A stretch of 64,000 bases of DNA from Tumebacillus_A lipolyticus (lineage in GTDB: Bacteria > Bacillota > Bacilli > Tumebacillales > Tumebacillaceae): the NCBI RefSeq assembly GCF_042682745.1, contig NZ_JBHUIO010000008.1, positions 1 through 64,000 on the forward strand. The letters run 5' to 3'. Position numbers and translations under genes: made by a program. The notes under the pieces are model-generated. The model ran no database searches and was not told the DNA's origin. It was given only the letters and a program-made list of their open reading frames with translations. Positions 50,728 through 60,142 of this stretch are shown here, piece after piece. Position 1 is the stretch's first letter; each line of letters opens with the position of its first letter.

Positions 50728-52371
50728 ATGCGGGCAAAAAAATGGCTCACCATCGGGCTATCCTGCTCCCTGCTTTCCGGAGTGCTGATCGGCTGTAGCT
50801 CTTCCGAAACTGGGGAGTCTGGAAAAGATAAAGATAGCCAAGACCAACAAATTTTAAATCTAGTGCTTTCAGATGAACTGCCGACGATGGACGTATCTAA
50901 GGCGACCGACAATTTGGCGTTCACCCTCTTCTCCAATGTCAACGAAGGCCTCGTTCGTCTCGACAAAGATGGCAAAGCATCGGAAGGATTGGCCGAAAAG
51001 TGGGAAATCTCCAAGGACGGCCTCACCTATACGTTTCATCTGCGCGACAACATCAAATGGTCAAACGGGGACCCGGTGACCGCGCAGGACTTTGAATACT
51101 CATGGAAGCGCACCTTAAACCCAGATACTGGCGCTCAGTACGCGTTTATGGTGGGTTGGGTAAAAGGTGGACAAGCATACAACGAAGGCAAGGGAAAGGT
51201 CGAGGACGTCGGGGTCAAAGCGCTCGATGAGAAGACGCTCGAAGTAAAGCTTGAGAACCCGTTGCCCTTTTTCATTGAGCAGATGGCATTTCCCACCTTT
51301 TTTGCCCAAAATCAAAAGTTTGTCGAAGCATCGGGCGACAAGTACGGCTCGGAGAAGGATAAGATCCTCTTCAACGGTCCTTTTACGATGACCGACTGGA
51401 CGCATGAACAATCGGTCACCCTGCAGAAAAACGATAGCTATTGGGATCGCGACAAGGTGAAGCTCGAACAGGTCTTTTTGCAGATCGTCAAAGACAGCAA
51501 CGCGGCTGTCAACCTGTACGAAGCAGGCCAAGTCGATCGCACCTCGCTGATGCGCGACCAGGTTGACAACTACAAAGGGAAGCCCGACTATGCTGAACAG
51601 CCGGAGCTTGCCACCGGCTATCTCTCCTACAACCAAAGCGTGAAAGCGCTTCAGAGCGCCAAAGTGCGCCAGGCGCTAACCTGGGCGGTCGACTGGGAGA
51701 CCTATGCGGATGTGATCTACCACAACGGCTCCAAAGCGCCGACCGGCTTCACCCCCTTCGGCACGTCTGACGGACAAGGGGGAGAGTTTGCCAAAAATGT
51801 GGGCGACCTGCTCAAGCTGAAAGAGAATCGACCAAAAGCGAAAGAGACGCTGGCTGCCGGACTGAAAGAGGTAGGCGTGAGCAGTTTCCCGACGCTGAAG
51901 CTGATGGTTGATGAAGGGGATGCCGGGCGGAAGTCGGGGGAGTTTATCCAAGAACAATGGCGCAAAAATTTGGGGATCACCGTGGAGATCGATCCGCTGC
52001 CGTTCAAATTGCGCCTGCAAAAGTCGCGGGAGCACAATTTTGACATTTCGCTCGGCGTCTGGATCGCCGACTACAACGACCCGATGACCTTCCTCGACCT
52101 GCTCGTCACCGACGGTGGCATCAACTACGGCGGTTGGAGCAACAAAGAGTATGACGCGCTGATCAAAAAAGCGCAGCAGGAGCCCGACACCAAGCGGCGC
52201 ATCTCGCTCCTACAGGATGCGGAAAAGCTGCTGATCCAAGAGATGCCGATCGCGCCGAACAACTTCCGCGCTCGCGCATATGTCACCAAGCCTTATGTGA
52301 AAAACTTCCTCTGGCGTCCCTTTGCGATCGAATACGATCTGAAAGAGACCTACATCGAGGGCAAAAAATAG
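50728..52371 (+). CDS. OppA/DppE-like peptide-binding lipoprotein
   Basis: A 547-aa solute-binding protein (SBP family 5). The signal peptide ends in the lipobox LIGCSSS (Cys22). Family landmarks include TMDVSKATDN, GLAEKWEISKDGLTYTFHLRD, IKWSNGDPVTAQDF and RQALTWAVDW. It would feed an oligopeptide ABC importer, but no permease or ATPase gene is nearby, so it is an orphan binding protein. ATG 50728 is chosen to give the signal peptide; GGGGG lies upstream. Confidence 0.93.
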   Translation: MRAKKWLTIGLSCSLLSGVLIGCSSSETGESGKDKDSQDQQILNLVLSDELPTMDVSKATDNLAFTLFSNVNEGLVRLDKDGKASEGLAEKWEISKDGLTYTFHLRDNIKWSNGDPVTAQDFEYSWKRTLNPDTGAQYAFMVGWVKGGQAYNEGKGKVEDVGVKALDEKTLEVKLENPLPFFIEQMAFPTFFAQNQKFVEASGDKYGSEKDKILFNGPFTMTDWTHEQSVTLQKNDSYWDRDKVKLEQVFLQIVKDSNAAVNLYEAGQVDRTSLMRDQVDNYKGKPDYAEQPELATGYLSYNQSVKALQSAKVRQALTWAVDWETYADVIYHNGSKAPTGFTPFGTSDGQGGEFAKNVGDLLKLKENRPKAKETLAAGLKEVGVSSFPTLKLMVDEGDAGRKSGEFIQEQWRKNLGITVEIDPLPFKLRLQKSREHNFDISLGVWIADYNDPMTFLDLLVTDGGINYGGWSNKEYDALIKKAQQEPDTKRRISLLQDAEKLLIQEMPIAPNNFRARAYVTKPYVKNFLWRPFAIEYDLKETYIEGKK

Positions 52372-52397
52372 ATCGACCAACAAGAAGTGAGACATAA

Positions 52398-52432
52398 CAA
52401 AACCCCTTCTCCGCGGAGAAGGGGTTTTTCGT
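52398..52432. terminator. bidirectional terminator
   Basis: AAAACCCCTTCTCCG / CGGAGAAGGGGTTTTT is a perfect stem with T-runs on both strands. It ends the OppA-like gene and the converging leucine-degradation operon. Confidence 0.93.
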
Positions 52433-53962
52433 TTAGACCGGATACACCGGGTGCTTGCGATCGGTAAACGGTGCGTACTTGCTGCTGTACAGCTCATAGC
52501 GGCGGATCAGCTCGCCGCGCAGCTCGTTCGGATCGATGATCGCGTCGACGATCATCTCGCTCGCCAGCTTATAGATGTCGATGTCTTGGCGATACTCTTC
52601 ACGCTTCGCTTCGATGAAAGCGGCGCGCTCTTCCTCTGGCAGCTCGGCGATCTTGTTCGCATAGACCGCGTTGACAGCCGCCTCAGGGCCCATGACGGCG
52701 ATCGAGGCGGTCGGCAGGGCCAGACATGCGTCCGGTTCGAACGCCGGGCCTGCCATCGCATACAGGCCTGCACCGTACGCTTTGCGAACGACGACCGAGA
52801 TCTTCGGCACCGACGCTTCCGACATGGCGGAGATCAGCTTCGCCCCGTGGCGGATGATTCCGGCGCGCTCCACTTTCGTCCCGATCATAAAGCCAGGCAC
52901 GTCGGCGAGGAACAGGAGCGGGATGTTGAACGCATCGCACAAGGTGATAAACTTCGCCGCTTTGTCGGAGGAATCCACAAAGAGGACTCCGCCTTTGACG
53001 CGCGGCTGGTTGGCGATGATGCCGACCACCTTGCCGTCGATGCGACCCAGTCCGGTGATCAGCTCTTGCGCGAACAGCTTCTTGATCTCAAACCACGATC
53101 CTTCGTCGATCAAGCGGTTGATCAGGTCGTGCATGTTGAATGGAGCGTTCTGGTTTTGCGGGATGATCTCGCCGAGCGCTTTTTCAAACGATGCGATGTC
53201 TTTCCCTTCTGCTGCTGGCGGGAGCTCGCCATAGTTTTGCGGGAAGTAGCTCAGATAGTTGCGAGCCGATTGGATCGCCTCTTCCTCATTTTTCGCCAGC
53301 ACATCGCCAACGCCGGACACTTGGCAGTGCATGCGGGCGCCGCCCATCTCCTCAAGGCTCACTTTTTCGCCGATGACCATCTCGGCCATGCGCGGAGAGC
53401 CGAGGTACATCGACGCATTTTTGTCGACCATGATCACGATGTCACAAAATGCGGGAATGTACGCGCCACCTGCTGCCGATGGACCGAAGAGCACGCAAAT
53501 CTGCGGCATCCGGCCGGAGAACTTGACCTGGTTGTAGAAGATGCGCCCCGCTCCGCGGCGGCCTGGAAACATCTCGATCTGATCGGTGATGCGCGCACCG
53601 GCCGAATCGACCAGGTAGATCATCGGGATGTTCATCTTTTCGGCCGTCTCTTGGATGCGGATGATCTTCTCGACTGTGCGCGAGCCCCAAGAGCCCGCTT
53701 TTACAGTCGAGTCGTTCGCCATGACTGCCACCGTGCGGCCATGAATGCGACCGAGGCAAGTCACCACGCCGTCAGCCGGGAGATCTCCAGCCATGAAGTT
53801 TGCGAACGCGCTGTCCTCGATGACAAACTCGTCGTCAAACAGCAGGCGCAGACGGTCGCGAACGAACATCTTCCCCTGCTCCCCATTTTTCTGGTGATAC
53901 TTGGGTGCGCCGCCTTGCTGGACTTTTTCCAGCCTCTCTTGCAATGTTTTATCAAAAGACAT
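52433..53962 (-). CDS. yngE: acyl-CoA carboxylase carboxyltransferase subunit (methylcrotonyl-CoA type)
   Basis: A 509-aa biotin-dependent carboxyltransferase with the crotonase-like N and C halves. FGPSAAGGAYIPAFCD and the oxyanion-hole stretches (VDSAGARI, KAYGAGLYAMAG) are intact. Together with the biotin carboxylase and carrier in the same operon it should carboxylate 3-methylcrotonyl-CoA; propionyl-CoA is possible on sequence alone. Last gene of the operon. GAGAGGAGC precedes the ATG. Confidence 0.92.
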   Translation of the reverse strand: MSFDKTLQERLEKVQQGGAPKYHQKNGEQGKMFVRDRLRLLFDDEFVIEDSAFANFMAGDLPADGVVTCLGRIHGRTVAVMANDSTVKAGSWGSRTVEKIIRIQETAEKMNIPMIYLVDSAGARITDQIEMFPGRRGAGRIFYNQVKFSGRMPQICVLFGPSAAGGAYIPAFCDIVIMVDKNASMYLGSPRMAEMVIGEKVSLEEMGGARMHCQVSGVGDVLAKNEEEAIQSARNYLSYFPQNYGELPPAAEGKDIASFEKALGEIIPQNQNAPFNMHDLINRLIDEGSWFEIKKLFAQELITGLGRIDGKVVGIIANQPRVKGGVLFVDSSDKAAKFITLCDAFNIPLLFLADVPGFMIGTKVERAGIIRHGAKLISAMSEASVPKISVVVRKAYGAGLYAMAGPAFEPDACLALPTASIAVMGPEAAVNAVYANKIAELPEEERAAFIEAKREEYRQDIDIYKLASEMIVDAIIDPNELRGELIRRYELYSSKYAPFTDRKHPVYPV

Positions 53963-53987
53963 TCTTGTTGCTCCTCTCCAGCGCCCT

Positions 53988-54821
53988 TTACTCGCCCTTG
54001 TAGACGGGCGGACGTTTTTCTTTGAACGCCTTCAGCCCTTCCAAGCGGTCTTGGGTCGGCATGATCACTTCATACGCGTTCTGCTCGATCGAAAGGCCGG
54101 TCGCCAGATCGACTTCAATTCCTTTGTTGATCGCAAGCTTTGCTTGGCGCACCGCGAGCGGGCCATTTTTGGTGATCAAAAGCGCAAACTCCTGTGCTTT
54201 CTGCAACAGCTCTGCTGGCGGAACGACCGCGTTGACCAGACCGATCTGCTCCGCCTCTTCTGCCGAGATACGGCGCGCGGTCAAGATCAGCTCTTTCGCT
54301 TTGGCCACGCCGATCAGACGCGGCAAGCGCTGCGTGCCGCCTGCCCCCGGGATGATCGCCAGCGCCGTCTCCGTCAAGCCAAACTGCGCTTTTGTCGATG
54401 CGACGCGAATGTCTGCCGCCAAGATCAGCTCCGTTCCACCGCCAAACGCGACACCGTTGATCGCTGCGATCACCGGCTGTGGCATCGCTTCGAGCTCATT
54501 GACCGCCGAGCGAATCAGGTTGATGTGCTGGCGGGTCTGCGCCAGATCCATCTGGCCGCGCTGAATCAGGTCGGCGCCCGCACAAAACGCTTTTTCTCCG
54601 GCGGCGGTGATGATCAGCACGCGCACCTCCGGGTTAAATTTCAGATCGTACAGCGCATCGAGGAACTGCTCCAGCATCTCGACCGAAAATGCGTTTGCCG
54701 CTGCAGGGCGGTTCAAAGTCACCGTCGCCACACCTGCGCTGATCTCCGTCTGCACCAGCCCTTTGCGCTCCTCTTGCAGCTCCGTTTCACGAAAATTGCG
54801 GATGTTCGGATCGAATGGCAT
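53988..54821 (-). CDS. yngF: enoyl-CoA hydratase family, probable methylglutaconyl-CoA hydratase
   Basis: A 277-aa crotonase. The oxyanion hole is formed around EKAFCAGADL and NGVAFGGGTELILAADIRV, with the Glu of GLTETALAIIPGAGGTQRL as likely catalytic acid. Operon context between HMG-CoA lyase and the carboxyltransferase points to hydration of 3-methylglutaconyl-CoA to HMG-CoA. GGGGGAGAGC precedes the ATG. Confidence 0.92.
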   Translation of the reverse strand: MPFDPNIRNFRETELQEERKGLVQTEISAGVATVTLNRPAAANAFSVEMLEQFLDALYDLKFNPEVRVLIITAAGEKAFCAGADLIQRGQMDLAQTRQHINLIRSAVNELEAMPQPVIAAINGVAFGGGTELILAADIRVASTKAQFGLTETALAIIPGAGGTQRLPRLIGVAKAKELILTARRISAEEAEQIGLVNAVVPPAELLQKAQEFALLITKNGPLAVRQAKLAINKGIEVDLATGLSIEQNAYEVIMPTQDRLEGLKAFKEKRPPVYKGE

Positions 54822-54836
54822 CTGCTCTCCCCCTTC

Positions 54837-55751
54837 CTACGATGGACAAGCGTCCGCAGCAGCCTGCAACGCATGGCTTGGGAGCGATCGCCCGATCTTC
54901 GCTTGAATCAGCTTGGCCGCCTCCATGATCTTCTCGCCGTCCACGCCTGTCGAAATGCCCATCCCGTGCAACATGTACAGCAGATCGTCTGTCGCCAGAT
55001 TGCCCGATGCGCCCGGCGCGTAGGGGCAACCGCCAAGACCGCCAAGCGAGCTGTCAAACGTGGTGATGCCCATCTGCAGCGAAGCGAGGACGTTCGCCAT
55101 CGCCGTCCCTCTGGTGTCGTGGAAATGCATCGCCAGCTTCTCGGCCGGCATCGTCTGCAAGAGCAGGGCGAGCAATTCTTGCACTTGGCGGGGATTGGCG
55201 ACGCCGATCGTGTCGCCGAGCGACAACTCGTCGATGCCCATCGCCAGCAGTTGCTCCGCCACATAGGCGACCTGCGCTCTGTCGGTCACCCCTTCATAGG
55301 GGCAACCGAAGACGGTGGAGAGGTAGCCGCGAACGATCTTGCCCGACTTTTTCGCCTCGGTGACCACCTCTTGCAAGATCGGGAAGGTCGCATCGATGCT
55401 CTTGTTGATATTCTTCTGGTTGTGCGACTCGGTCGCCGACATGAAGACGGCCACCTCGTCGAGATCTGCCTGCAAGGCGCCATCCAGCCCGCGCATGTTC
55501 GGCACGAGCGCCGAATAGGTCACGCCAGGCGCGCGCGTGATCCCTTTCGCCACCTCAAGCGCATCTGCCAGTGCTGGAATCCATTTCGGATTGACAAAAG
55601 AGGTGATCTCAATGTGCTTGAGACCCGTTTGACTCAATCGATCGATCCATTGGATCTTATCCTCCGTCTTCACGATCTCCTTTTCGTTCTGCAGACCGTC
55701 GCGCGGTCCCACCTCTTTGATCGTGACCGCAGAGGGCAAGTTCATCATCAT
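54837..55751 (-). CDS. yngG: hydroxymethylglutaryl-CoA lyase
   Basis: A 304-aa TIM-barrel enzyme that splits HMG-CoA into acetoacetate and acetyl-CoA. KEVGPRDGLQNE carries metal and catalytic residues, MHFHDTRGTAMAN the metal-binding His pair, and GGLGGCPYAPGASGN the signature Cys. Three consecutive ATG codons open the frame; any may be used. Final step of the leucine catabolic branch in this operon. Confidence 0.94.
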   Translation of the reverse strand: MMMNLPSAVTIKEVGPRDGLQNEKEIVKTEDKIQWIDRLSQTGLKHIEITSFVNPKWIPALADALEVAKGITRAPGVTYSALVPNMRGLDGALQADLDEVAVFMSATESHNQKNINKSIDATFPILQEVVTEAKKSGKIVRGYLSTVFGCPYEGVTDRAQVAYVAEQLLAMGIDELSLGDTIGVANPRQVQELLALLLQTMPAEKLAMHFHDTRGTAMANVLASLQMGITTFDSSLGGLGGCPYAPGASGNLATDDLLYMLHGMGISTGVDGEKIMEAAKLIQAKIGRSLPSHALQAAADACPS

Positions 55752-55796
55752 CCACCATCACACCTCTCTACCCGGCAAAGGCGCAGTTTGTCTCGA

Positions 55797-56012
55797 CTAG
55801 TCTTCTACGACGACGAGCACGTCGCCCTCGTTGACAAAGCCGCCTTCTTCACATTTGATCTCCTTGACCGTGCCGCCAAAATCGGCCGCGATCGGAATTT
55901 CCATCTTCATCGACTCAAGGATCACAACGTCTTGCCCTTCTTCGACCGTATCCCCCGGCTTCACCAATACTTTCCATACGTTTCCTGCCATGCTTGCGGT
56001 GATCTCTGTCAT
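55797..56012 (-). CDS. yngHB: biotin carboxyl carrier protein (single-domain)
   Basis: A 71-aa biotinyl domain. The biotinylated Lys is in ESMKMEIP. No long linker, so it is a free-standing carrier partner of the biotin carboxylase encoded next to it. ATG 56012 is used because GAGGAGG is upstream. Matches the small YngHB-type proteins. Confidence 0.94.
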   Translation of the reverse strand: MTEITASMAGNVWKVLVKPGDTVEEGQDVVILESMKMEIPIAADFGGTVKEIKCEEGGFVNEGDVLVVVED

Positions 56013-56055
56013 CTGTTTTTCCTCCTCAGTTTTCGTTCGGTTTCGTTTGACATCA

Positions 56056-57399
56056 CTATTTTTTCTGAATGTGTTTTGCCACAAAATCGGTGGTCGTATC
56101 CCCTGCGTGGAACGCCGCGTGTGCCATCACTTCGCGCAGCATCGGGATGTTCGTCTTGATCCCTTCCACCCGGTAATGATCAAGCGCCTGTTGCATGCGG
56201 GAGATCGCTTCAGTCCGGTCTTTCCCCTTGACGATCAGCTTGGCGATCATCGGATCGTAAAACGGGGTGACTTTCGAGTTGGGCCCCACCGCGAGCTCGT
56301 TGCGCACAAAATCGAATTGCGGCGCTTCGAATGCGATGATCTGGCCGGGGCTCGGGAAGAAGGTCTTCGGATCTTCTGCGTAGATTCGCACCTCGATCGC
56401 GTGTCCATCCATCTTGATCTCCGCTTGCGAGTAGCCGAGCGCTTCGCCAGCTGCGATGCGCAACTGCTCAGCCACAAGGTCGAGCCCAGTGATCGCTTCG
56501 GTTACCGGATGCTCCACTTGCAGCCTGGTGTTCATCTCCAAGAAATAGAAGTTGCGGTGCTTGTCGACCAAAAACTCGATCGTTCCCGCATTGCTGTACC
56601 CGATCGACTTCGCCGCTCGAACGGCCGCTTCTCCCATCTGTTGGCGAAGCTGTGCGTCGAGGAAAGGCGACGGGGCTTCTTCGACCACCTTTTGGTGGCG
56701 GCGTTGAATCGAGCATTCGCGCTCCCACAGATAGACGGTGTTGCCCTGCTGATCGGCTAAAATCTGCACTTCCACATGGCGCGGCTCCTCGATATATTTC
56801 TCAATGTACATCGCATCATCGCCGAAAAACTGCTTGGCGCGGTTCTGGTTGCCCGCATACGCTTTGCGCAGCTCCTCATCCGTATGGACGACCTGCATGC
56901 CGATGCCGCCGCCGCCGCCCGAAGCTTTGAGCATGACCGGATAGCCGATCTCGTTGGCAACGCTCACGCCCTCTTCTTCATCTGCGAGCGGACGGGCGAT
57001 GCCTGGCACGACCGGAACTTCCGCCGTTATCATCGCTTTTCTCGATTCGATCTTCGAGCCCATCGCTGCAATCGCTTCCACCGACGGACCGATAAATGTG
57101 ATGCCAGCCGATTGGGCACGCAGTGCGAACCCGGTGTTTTCAGAGAGCAGGCCATAGCCTGGATGAATGGCTTCTACACCTGTCTCCTGACAGATTTCTA
57201 AAATGCGATCAACATTCAGATAGCTCTGCGCAACCGGAGGCGCGCCGACGAGAAACGCTTCATCCGCCATCTTGACGTGCGGGGCTTCTGCATCCGCTTC
57301 CGAATAGATCGCGACTGTTGAAATGCCGAGCAATTTGCATGTGCGGATGACGCGGCAGGCGATCTCGCCGCGATTCGCAATCAACACTTTACGGAACAT
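56056..57399 (-). CDS. yngH: biotin carboxylase subunit of acyl-CoA carboxylase
   Basis: A 447-aa ATP-grasp enzyme that carboxylates biotin on the carrier. ANRGEIACRVIRTC opens the N domain, KASGGGGGIGMQVV is the glycine-rich ATP loop, and EMNTRLQVEHPVTE carries metal and catalytic residues. First gene of the five-gene operon. GAGGAGGGC precedes the ATG. The chromosome should have a separate accC for fatty-acid synthesis; this copy is assigned to leucine degradation by context. Confidence 0.94.
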   Translation of the reverse strand: MFRKVLIANRGEIACRVIRTCKLLGISTVAIYSEADAEAPHVKMADEAFLVGAPPVAQSYLNVDRILEICQETGVEAIHPGYGLLSENTGFALRAQSAGITFIGPSVEAIAAMGSKIESRKAMITAEVPVVPGIARPLADEEEGVSVANEIGYPVMLKASGGGGGIGMQVVHTDEELRKAYAGNQNRAKQFFGDDAMYIEKYIEEPRHVEVQILADQQGNTVYLWERECSIQRRHQKVVEEAPSPFLDAQLRQQMGEAAVRAAKSIGYSNAGTIEFLVDKHRNFYFLEMNTRLQVEHPVTEAITGLDLVAEQLRIAAGEALGYSQAEIKMDGHAIEVRIYAEDPKTFFPSPGQIIAFEAPQFDFVRNELAVGPNSKVTPFYDPMIAKLIVKGKDRTEAISRMQQALDHYRVEGIKTNIPMLREVMAHAAFHAGDTTTDFVAKHIQKK

Positions 57400-57431
57400 T
57401 TTGATATGCCCTCCTCTAACCTGTTCGTACG

Positions 57432-57459
57432 GACGACTTCCTTGTGACGACTTCCTTGT
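57432..57459. repeat. two perfect tandem 14-bp repeats
   Basis: GACGACTTCCTTGT occurs twice in direct succession between the divergent biotin carboxylase and stress-type genes. It may be an operator or a slippage product. Confidence 0.7.
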
Positions 57460-57515
57460 ATGTGTAGTTGTCCCCTGCGATGGGAAACCTACCGCATGAA
57501 GAGGTGATTAGGATT

Positions 57516-58424
57516 ATGAAAAATGAACGAATCATCACTCATTTTCAATCGTATAGGACTGCTCATGATTGCGTCAAGGACTTGACTCCCTATTTTGCCG
57601 GAAGAATTTCGATCATGACCTCCAACCCGATGCAAAGCGCGGAGGAAACGCCGAAAGTTTCGCGCGAAAATCAGGAATATGAGATTCGCGACCGAGCAGC
57701 TGAAGCGAGCATGGTGGAGAACCTCTCGGAGATCGGTGGCATCGCGCTCGGCACGGTCGCCTATCTGGTGCCCGGTCTTGGCCCTGTGCTCTCCGGAGGC
57801 CCGATCGTCGGAAAAGCGGTCGGCGACACGGTGGGATACTACCTGAGCTCGGAGATGAGCGAAGTGCGTGACGAGCGAGCGCGGCGCGCAAACCGCCCTC
57901 AGCCCGCGCGGAAAAAAGCTGCTGATGGCGAGTGCGCCACCGGTTCTTTCTTTTTGGCGGTCGATACGTTTACGGAGGAAGAGGCAGATTTTGTGACCAA
58001 CGTGATGGAACAGCATGGGGGAAAGGTGTCGAAGATGTTGCTCGATCCGAGCGGTGATGATTCTCCAGCGGAGGAGGAGATTCGCTACGTGCCTCCCGAT
58101 GCGGAAACGCGCTACATCGCAAGCGCCAATCGGTCGGGCGAGGTCTGTTTGCAGTCTGCAGATCACCAGGCGCTGGAGGTCGCGCGCTCGCCCGAATCCC
58201 TGCCGGAAGATGACACAGACGATCGCCTTCGCGCACAGGAGAGCGCGAGCGAGGTGGAGGCCGATCGAGCTGCGCCTGCTGCAAGCGGCTACGATCTCGA
58301 TCCGATCACGCCGCTATCCCCCCAAGGGTGGATCGATCCGAACATCGGGCTGGGCAGCTACGACCTTCGAGTTCCCATCCTGCAGGAGCAGGACGACATG
58401 GCGCCACCCGAAAACAGAACCTAG
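57516..58424 (+). CDS. hypothetical protein with YflT/general-stress-like N-terminus
   Basis: A 302-aa protein. Residues 1-40 (ERIITHFQSYRTAHDCVKDL) resemble the start of YflT-like stress proteins. Residues 72-110 are a glycine-rich hydrophobic hairpin (IGGIALGTVAYLVPGLGPVL) that may insert in a membrane. A second alpha/beta-like stretch (SFFLAVDTFTEEEADFVTNVM) lies at about 145-175, followed by an acidic, low-complexity tail. ATG 57516 is chosen for GAGGTGATT. It lies 12 bp before an alpha/beta hydrolase gene. Function unknown. Confidence 0.75.
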   Translation: MKNERIITHFQSYRTAHDCVKDLTPYFAGRISIMTSNPMQSAEETPKVSRENQEYEIRDRAAEASMVENLSEIGGIALGTVAYLVPGLGPVLSGGPIVGKAVGDTVGYYLSSEMSEVRDERARRANRPQPARKKAADGECATGSFFLAVDTFTEEEADFVTNVMEQHGGKVSKMLLDPSGDDSPAEEEIRYVPPDAETRYIASANRSGEVCLQSADHQALEVARSPESLPEDDTDDRLRAQESASEVEADRAAPAASGYDLDPITPLSPQGWIDPNIGLGSYDLRVPILQEQDDMAPPENRT

Positions 58425-58436
58425 GGGGAATGCCAA

Positions 58437-59237
58437 ATGCCCCGCTTTGAACATGCAGGTATCTCGCACTACTACACGATCATCGGCGCCGGATTTCCGA
58501 TGATCTTCATCCACGGGCTGGGGTTGAACCATCAAAACTGGCTCGGTCAAGTCCCGGTGTTCGCCAAGCAGTTCACGGTGATCACCTATGACATTCGCGG
58601 ACATGGTGGGACGGGCAGCTCACATCGACCGATCGAGATCAGGGATCTGAGCGAAGACTTGCGAGCCCTCTGCGCACATCTGAAGATCAGCAAGGCGTTT
58701 CTGGTCGCCTACTCCTCAGGAACGCTGATCGCCGAGCAATTTGCCCTCGATCATCCGGACATGATCGCCGGCCTCTGTCTGATCGGCGCCCATGCGAGAG
58801 TGCACGGAGTTCCGATGGTGATGAAGTCCACCCTGTCGAAATGGATTGTGCAAGCGAAGATGTACAAGCTGATGGCCTATTCGGTCGCCCATTCCAATGC
58901 GGAAAATCTGGTCCAGCGCGGCTTTTTCTACCGCATCGCCAAACGGGTGGAGCCCACAGAGGCGATTCGCATCATCGAAGCCACGAATCACTTTGTCTCC
59001 TCCCGCGAAGTTTCGGCAATTCGGTGCCCCGTGTTGCTGGTCAACGGCAACAAAGACAAAGCGACCGAAACGTTTGCCCGCGAGTTTGTCAAACGGATGC
59101 CCAACGCGGAGATCGCCGTCGTCGAAGGTGTCAAACATGCTGTCGCCACGCGCACGACGGCCGCTTTCAATTCGATCTTGCAAGATTTTGTCGACCGCAT
59201 CGAGCTGCCTCGCGATCACTCCCTCCTGTTTTATTGA
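58437..59237 (+). CDS. alpha/beta hydrolase
   Basis: A 266-aa alpha/beta-hydrolase-fold protein. The oxyanion loop is IFIHGLGLNHQNW, the nucleophile elbow is VAYSSGTLIAEQ (AxSxG form rather than GxSxG), the acid is likely in NGNKDKATE and the His in GVKHAVATR. Substrate unknown; small esters or lactones are typical. GGGGGAA upstream. Likely co-transcribed with the preceding gene and perhaps the following SDR. Confidence 0.88.
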   Translation: MPRFEHAGISHYYTIIGAGFPMIFIHGLGLNHQNWLGQVPVFAKQFTVITYDIRGHGGTGSSHRPIEIRDLSEDLRALCAHLKISKAFLVAYSSGTLIAEQFALDHPDMIAGLCLIGAHARVHGVPMVMKSTLSKWIVQAKMYKLMAYSVAHSNAENLVQRGFFYRIAKRVEPTEAIRIIEATNHFVSSREVSAIRCPVLLVNGNKDKATETFAREFVKRMPNAEIAVVEGVKHAVATRTTAAFNSILQDFVDRIELPRDHSLLFY

Positions 59238-59281
59238 GTGTGGTACAATCGAGGGACATGTGAGCAGAGGAAGTGCATTCG

Positions 59282-60049
59282 ATGAACCACTCATCTCTTC
59301 AATCAAAGCCGCTTGCGGGCGGACATGCGATCGTGACCGGAGCCGCTCGCGGCATCGGGCGAGCGATCGCCATCTCGCTTGCCGAGGCGGGCGCAAGCGT
59401 CGTCGTCAACTACAAAAGTTCTGCTGCAGCTGCCGAGGAGACGGTCGAAGCTTGCCTCCGATCAGGGGGCCAGGCGCTCGCGGTGCAAGCGGATGTCAGC
59501 CGCCCCGAGCAGGCGGCACAACTGGTGGAGGCGGCAGTTCGCCGCTTTGGCACGCCGCAGATCTTGGTCAACAATGCGGGCATCGCGCGGACAGGGCTCC
59601 TGATCGACACGTCTGTCGAAGCGTGGGATGAACTGATCGATGCCAATCTGAAAGCGCCCTTTTTGTGCACCCGCGCCGTGTTGCCACACATGATCCGCGA
59701 ACAGTACGGAAGGATCATCAACTTGTCGTCGATCTGGGGGATCACCGGCGGCTCCTGCGAAGTGCCTTACTCGGCCGCCAAAGGGGGCATCATCTCGTTT
59801 ACCAAAGCGCTCGCCAAAGAGGTCGGGCCCTCCGGCATCACCGTCAACTGCGTCGCACCAGGCGCGGTGATGACCGACATGCTGAGCAATCTGAGCGCAG
59901 AGGACATCGCGCGGATCGCAGACGAAACGCCGATCGGACGCATCGGCACGCCAGACGATATCGCGCACCTCGTTCGCTTTTTGACGATGCCAGCCTCTTC
60001 GTTCATCACCGGACAGGTGATCTCTCCCAACGGTGGGCTTGTCACCTAA
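59282..60049 (+). CDS. short-chain dehydrogenase/reductase (FabG-like)
   Basis: A 255-aa classical SDR. Cofactor motif VTGAARGIGRAIA at about residue 17-29, NNAG as LVNNAGIA, catalytic Ser in NLSSIWGI, and YSAAK as PYSAAKGG. NADP(H) preference and FabG-like role cannot be decided. The ATG at 59282 fits AGAGGAA; a GTG at 59273 is a possible alternative. It follows the hydrolase by 45 nt. Confidence 0.9.
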   Translation: MNHSSLQSKPLAGGHAIVTGAARGIGRAIAISLAEAGASVVVNYKSSAAAAEETVEACLRSGGQALAVQADVSRPEQAAQLVEAAVRRFGTPQILVNNAGIARTGLLIDTSVEAWDELIDANLKAPFLCTRAVLPHMIREQYGRIINLSSIWGITGGSCEVPYSAAKGGIISFTKALAKEVGPSGITVNCVAPGAVMTDMLSNLSAEDIARIADETPIGRIGTPDDIAHLVRFLTMPASSFITGQVISPNGGLVT

Positions 60050-60142
60050 ATTTCATCTTGCAGCGGATGAACATTTTTGCAAGATCGGGTATGATAGTAT
60101 CGGATACATAGAAAAAGCAGATATCGAGGAGGTTCTTCACTT

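Noticed and set aside
52451..54025. 524-aa plus-strand open frame
   Set aside because: Antisense shadow of the carboxyltransferase and hydratase genes.
53901..56159. 752-aa plus-strand open frame opposite the leucine operon
   Set aside because: The minus-strand genes here are unmistakable enzymes; the antisense frame is rich in Arg/His/Leu with no domain.
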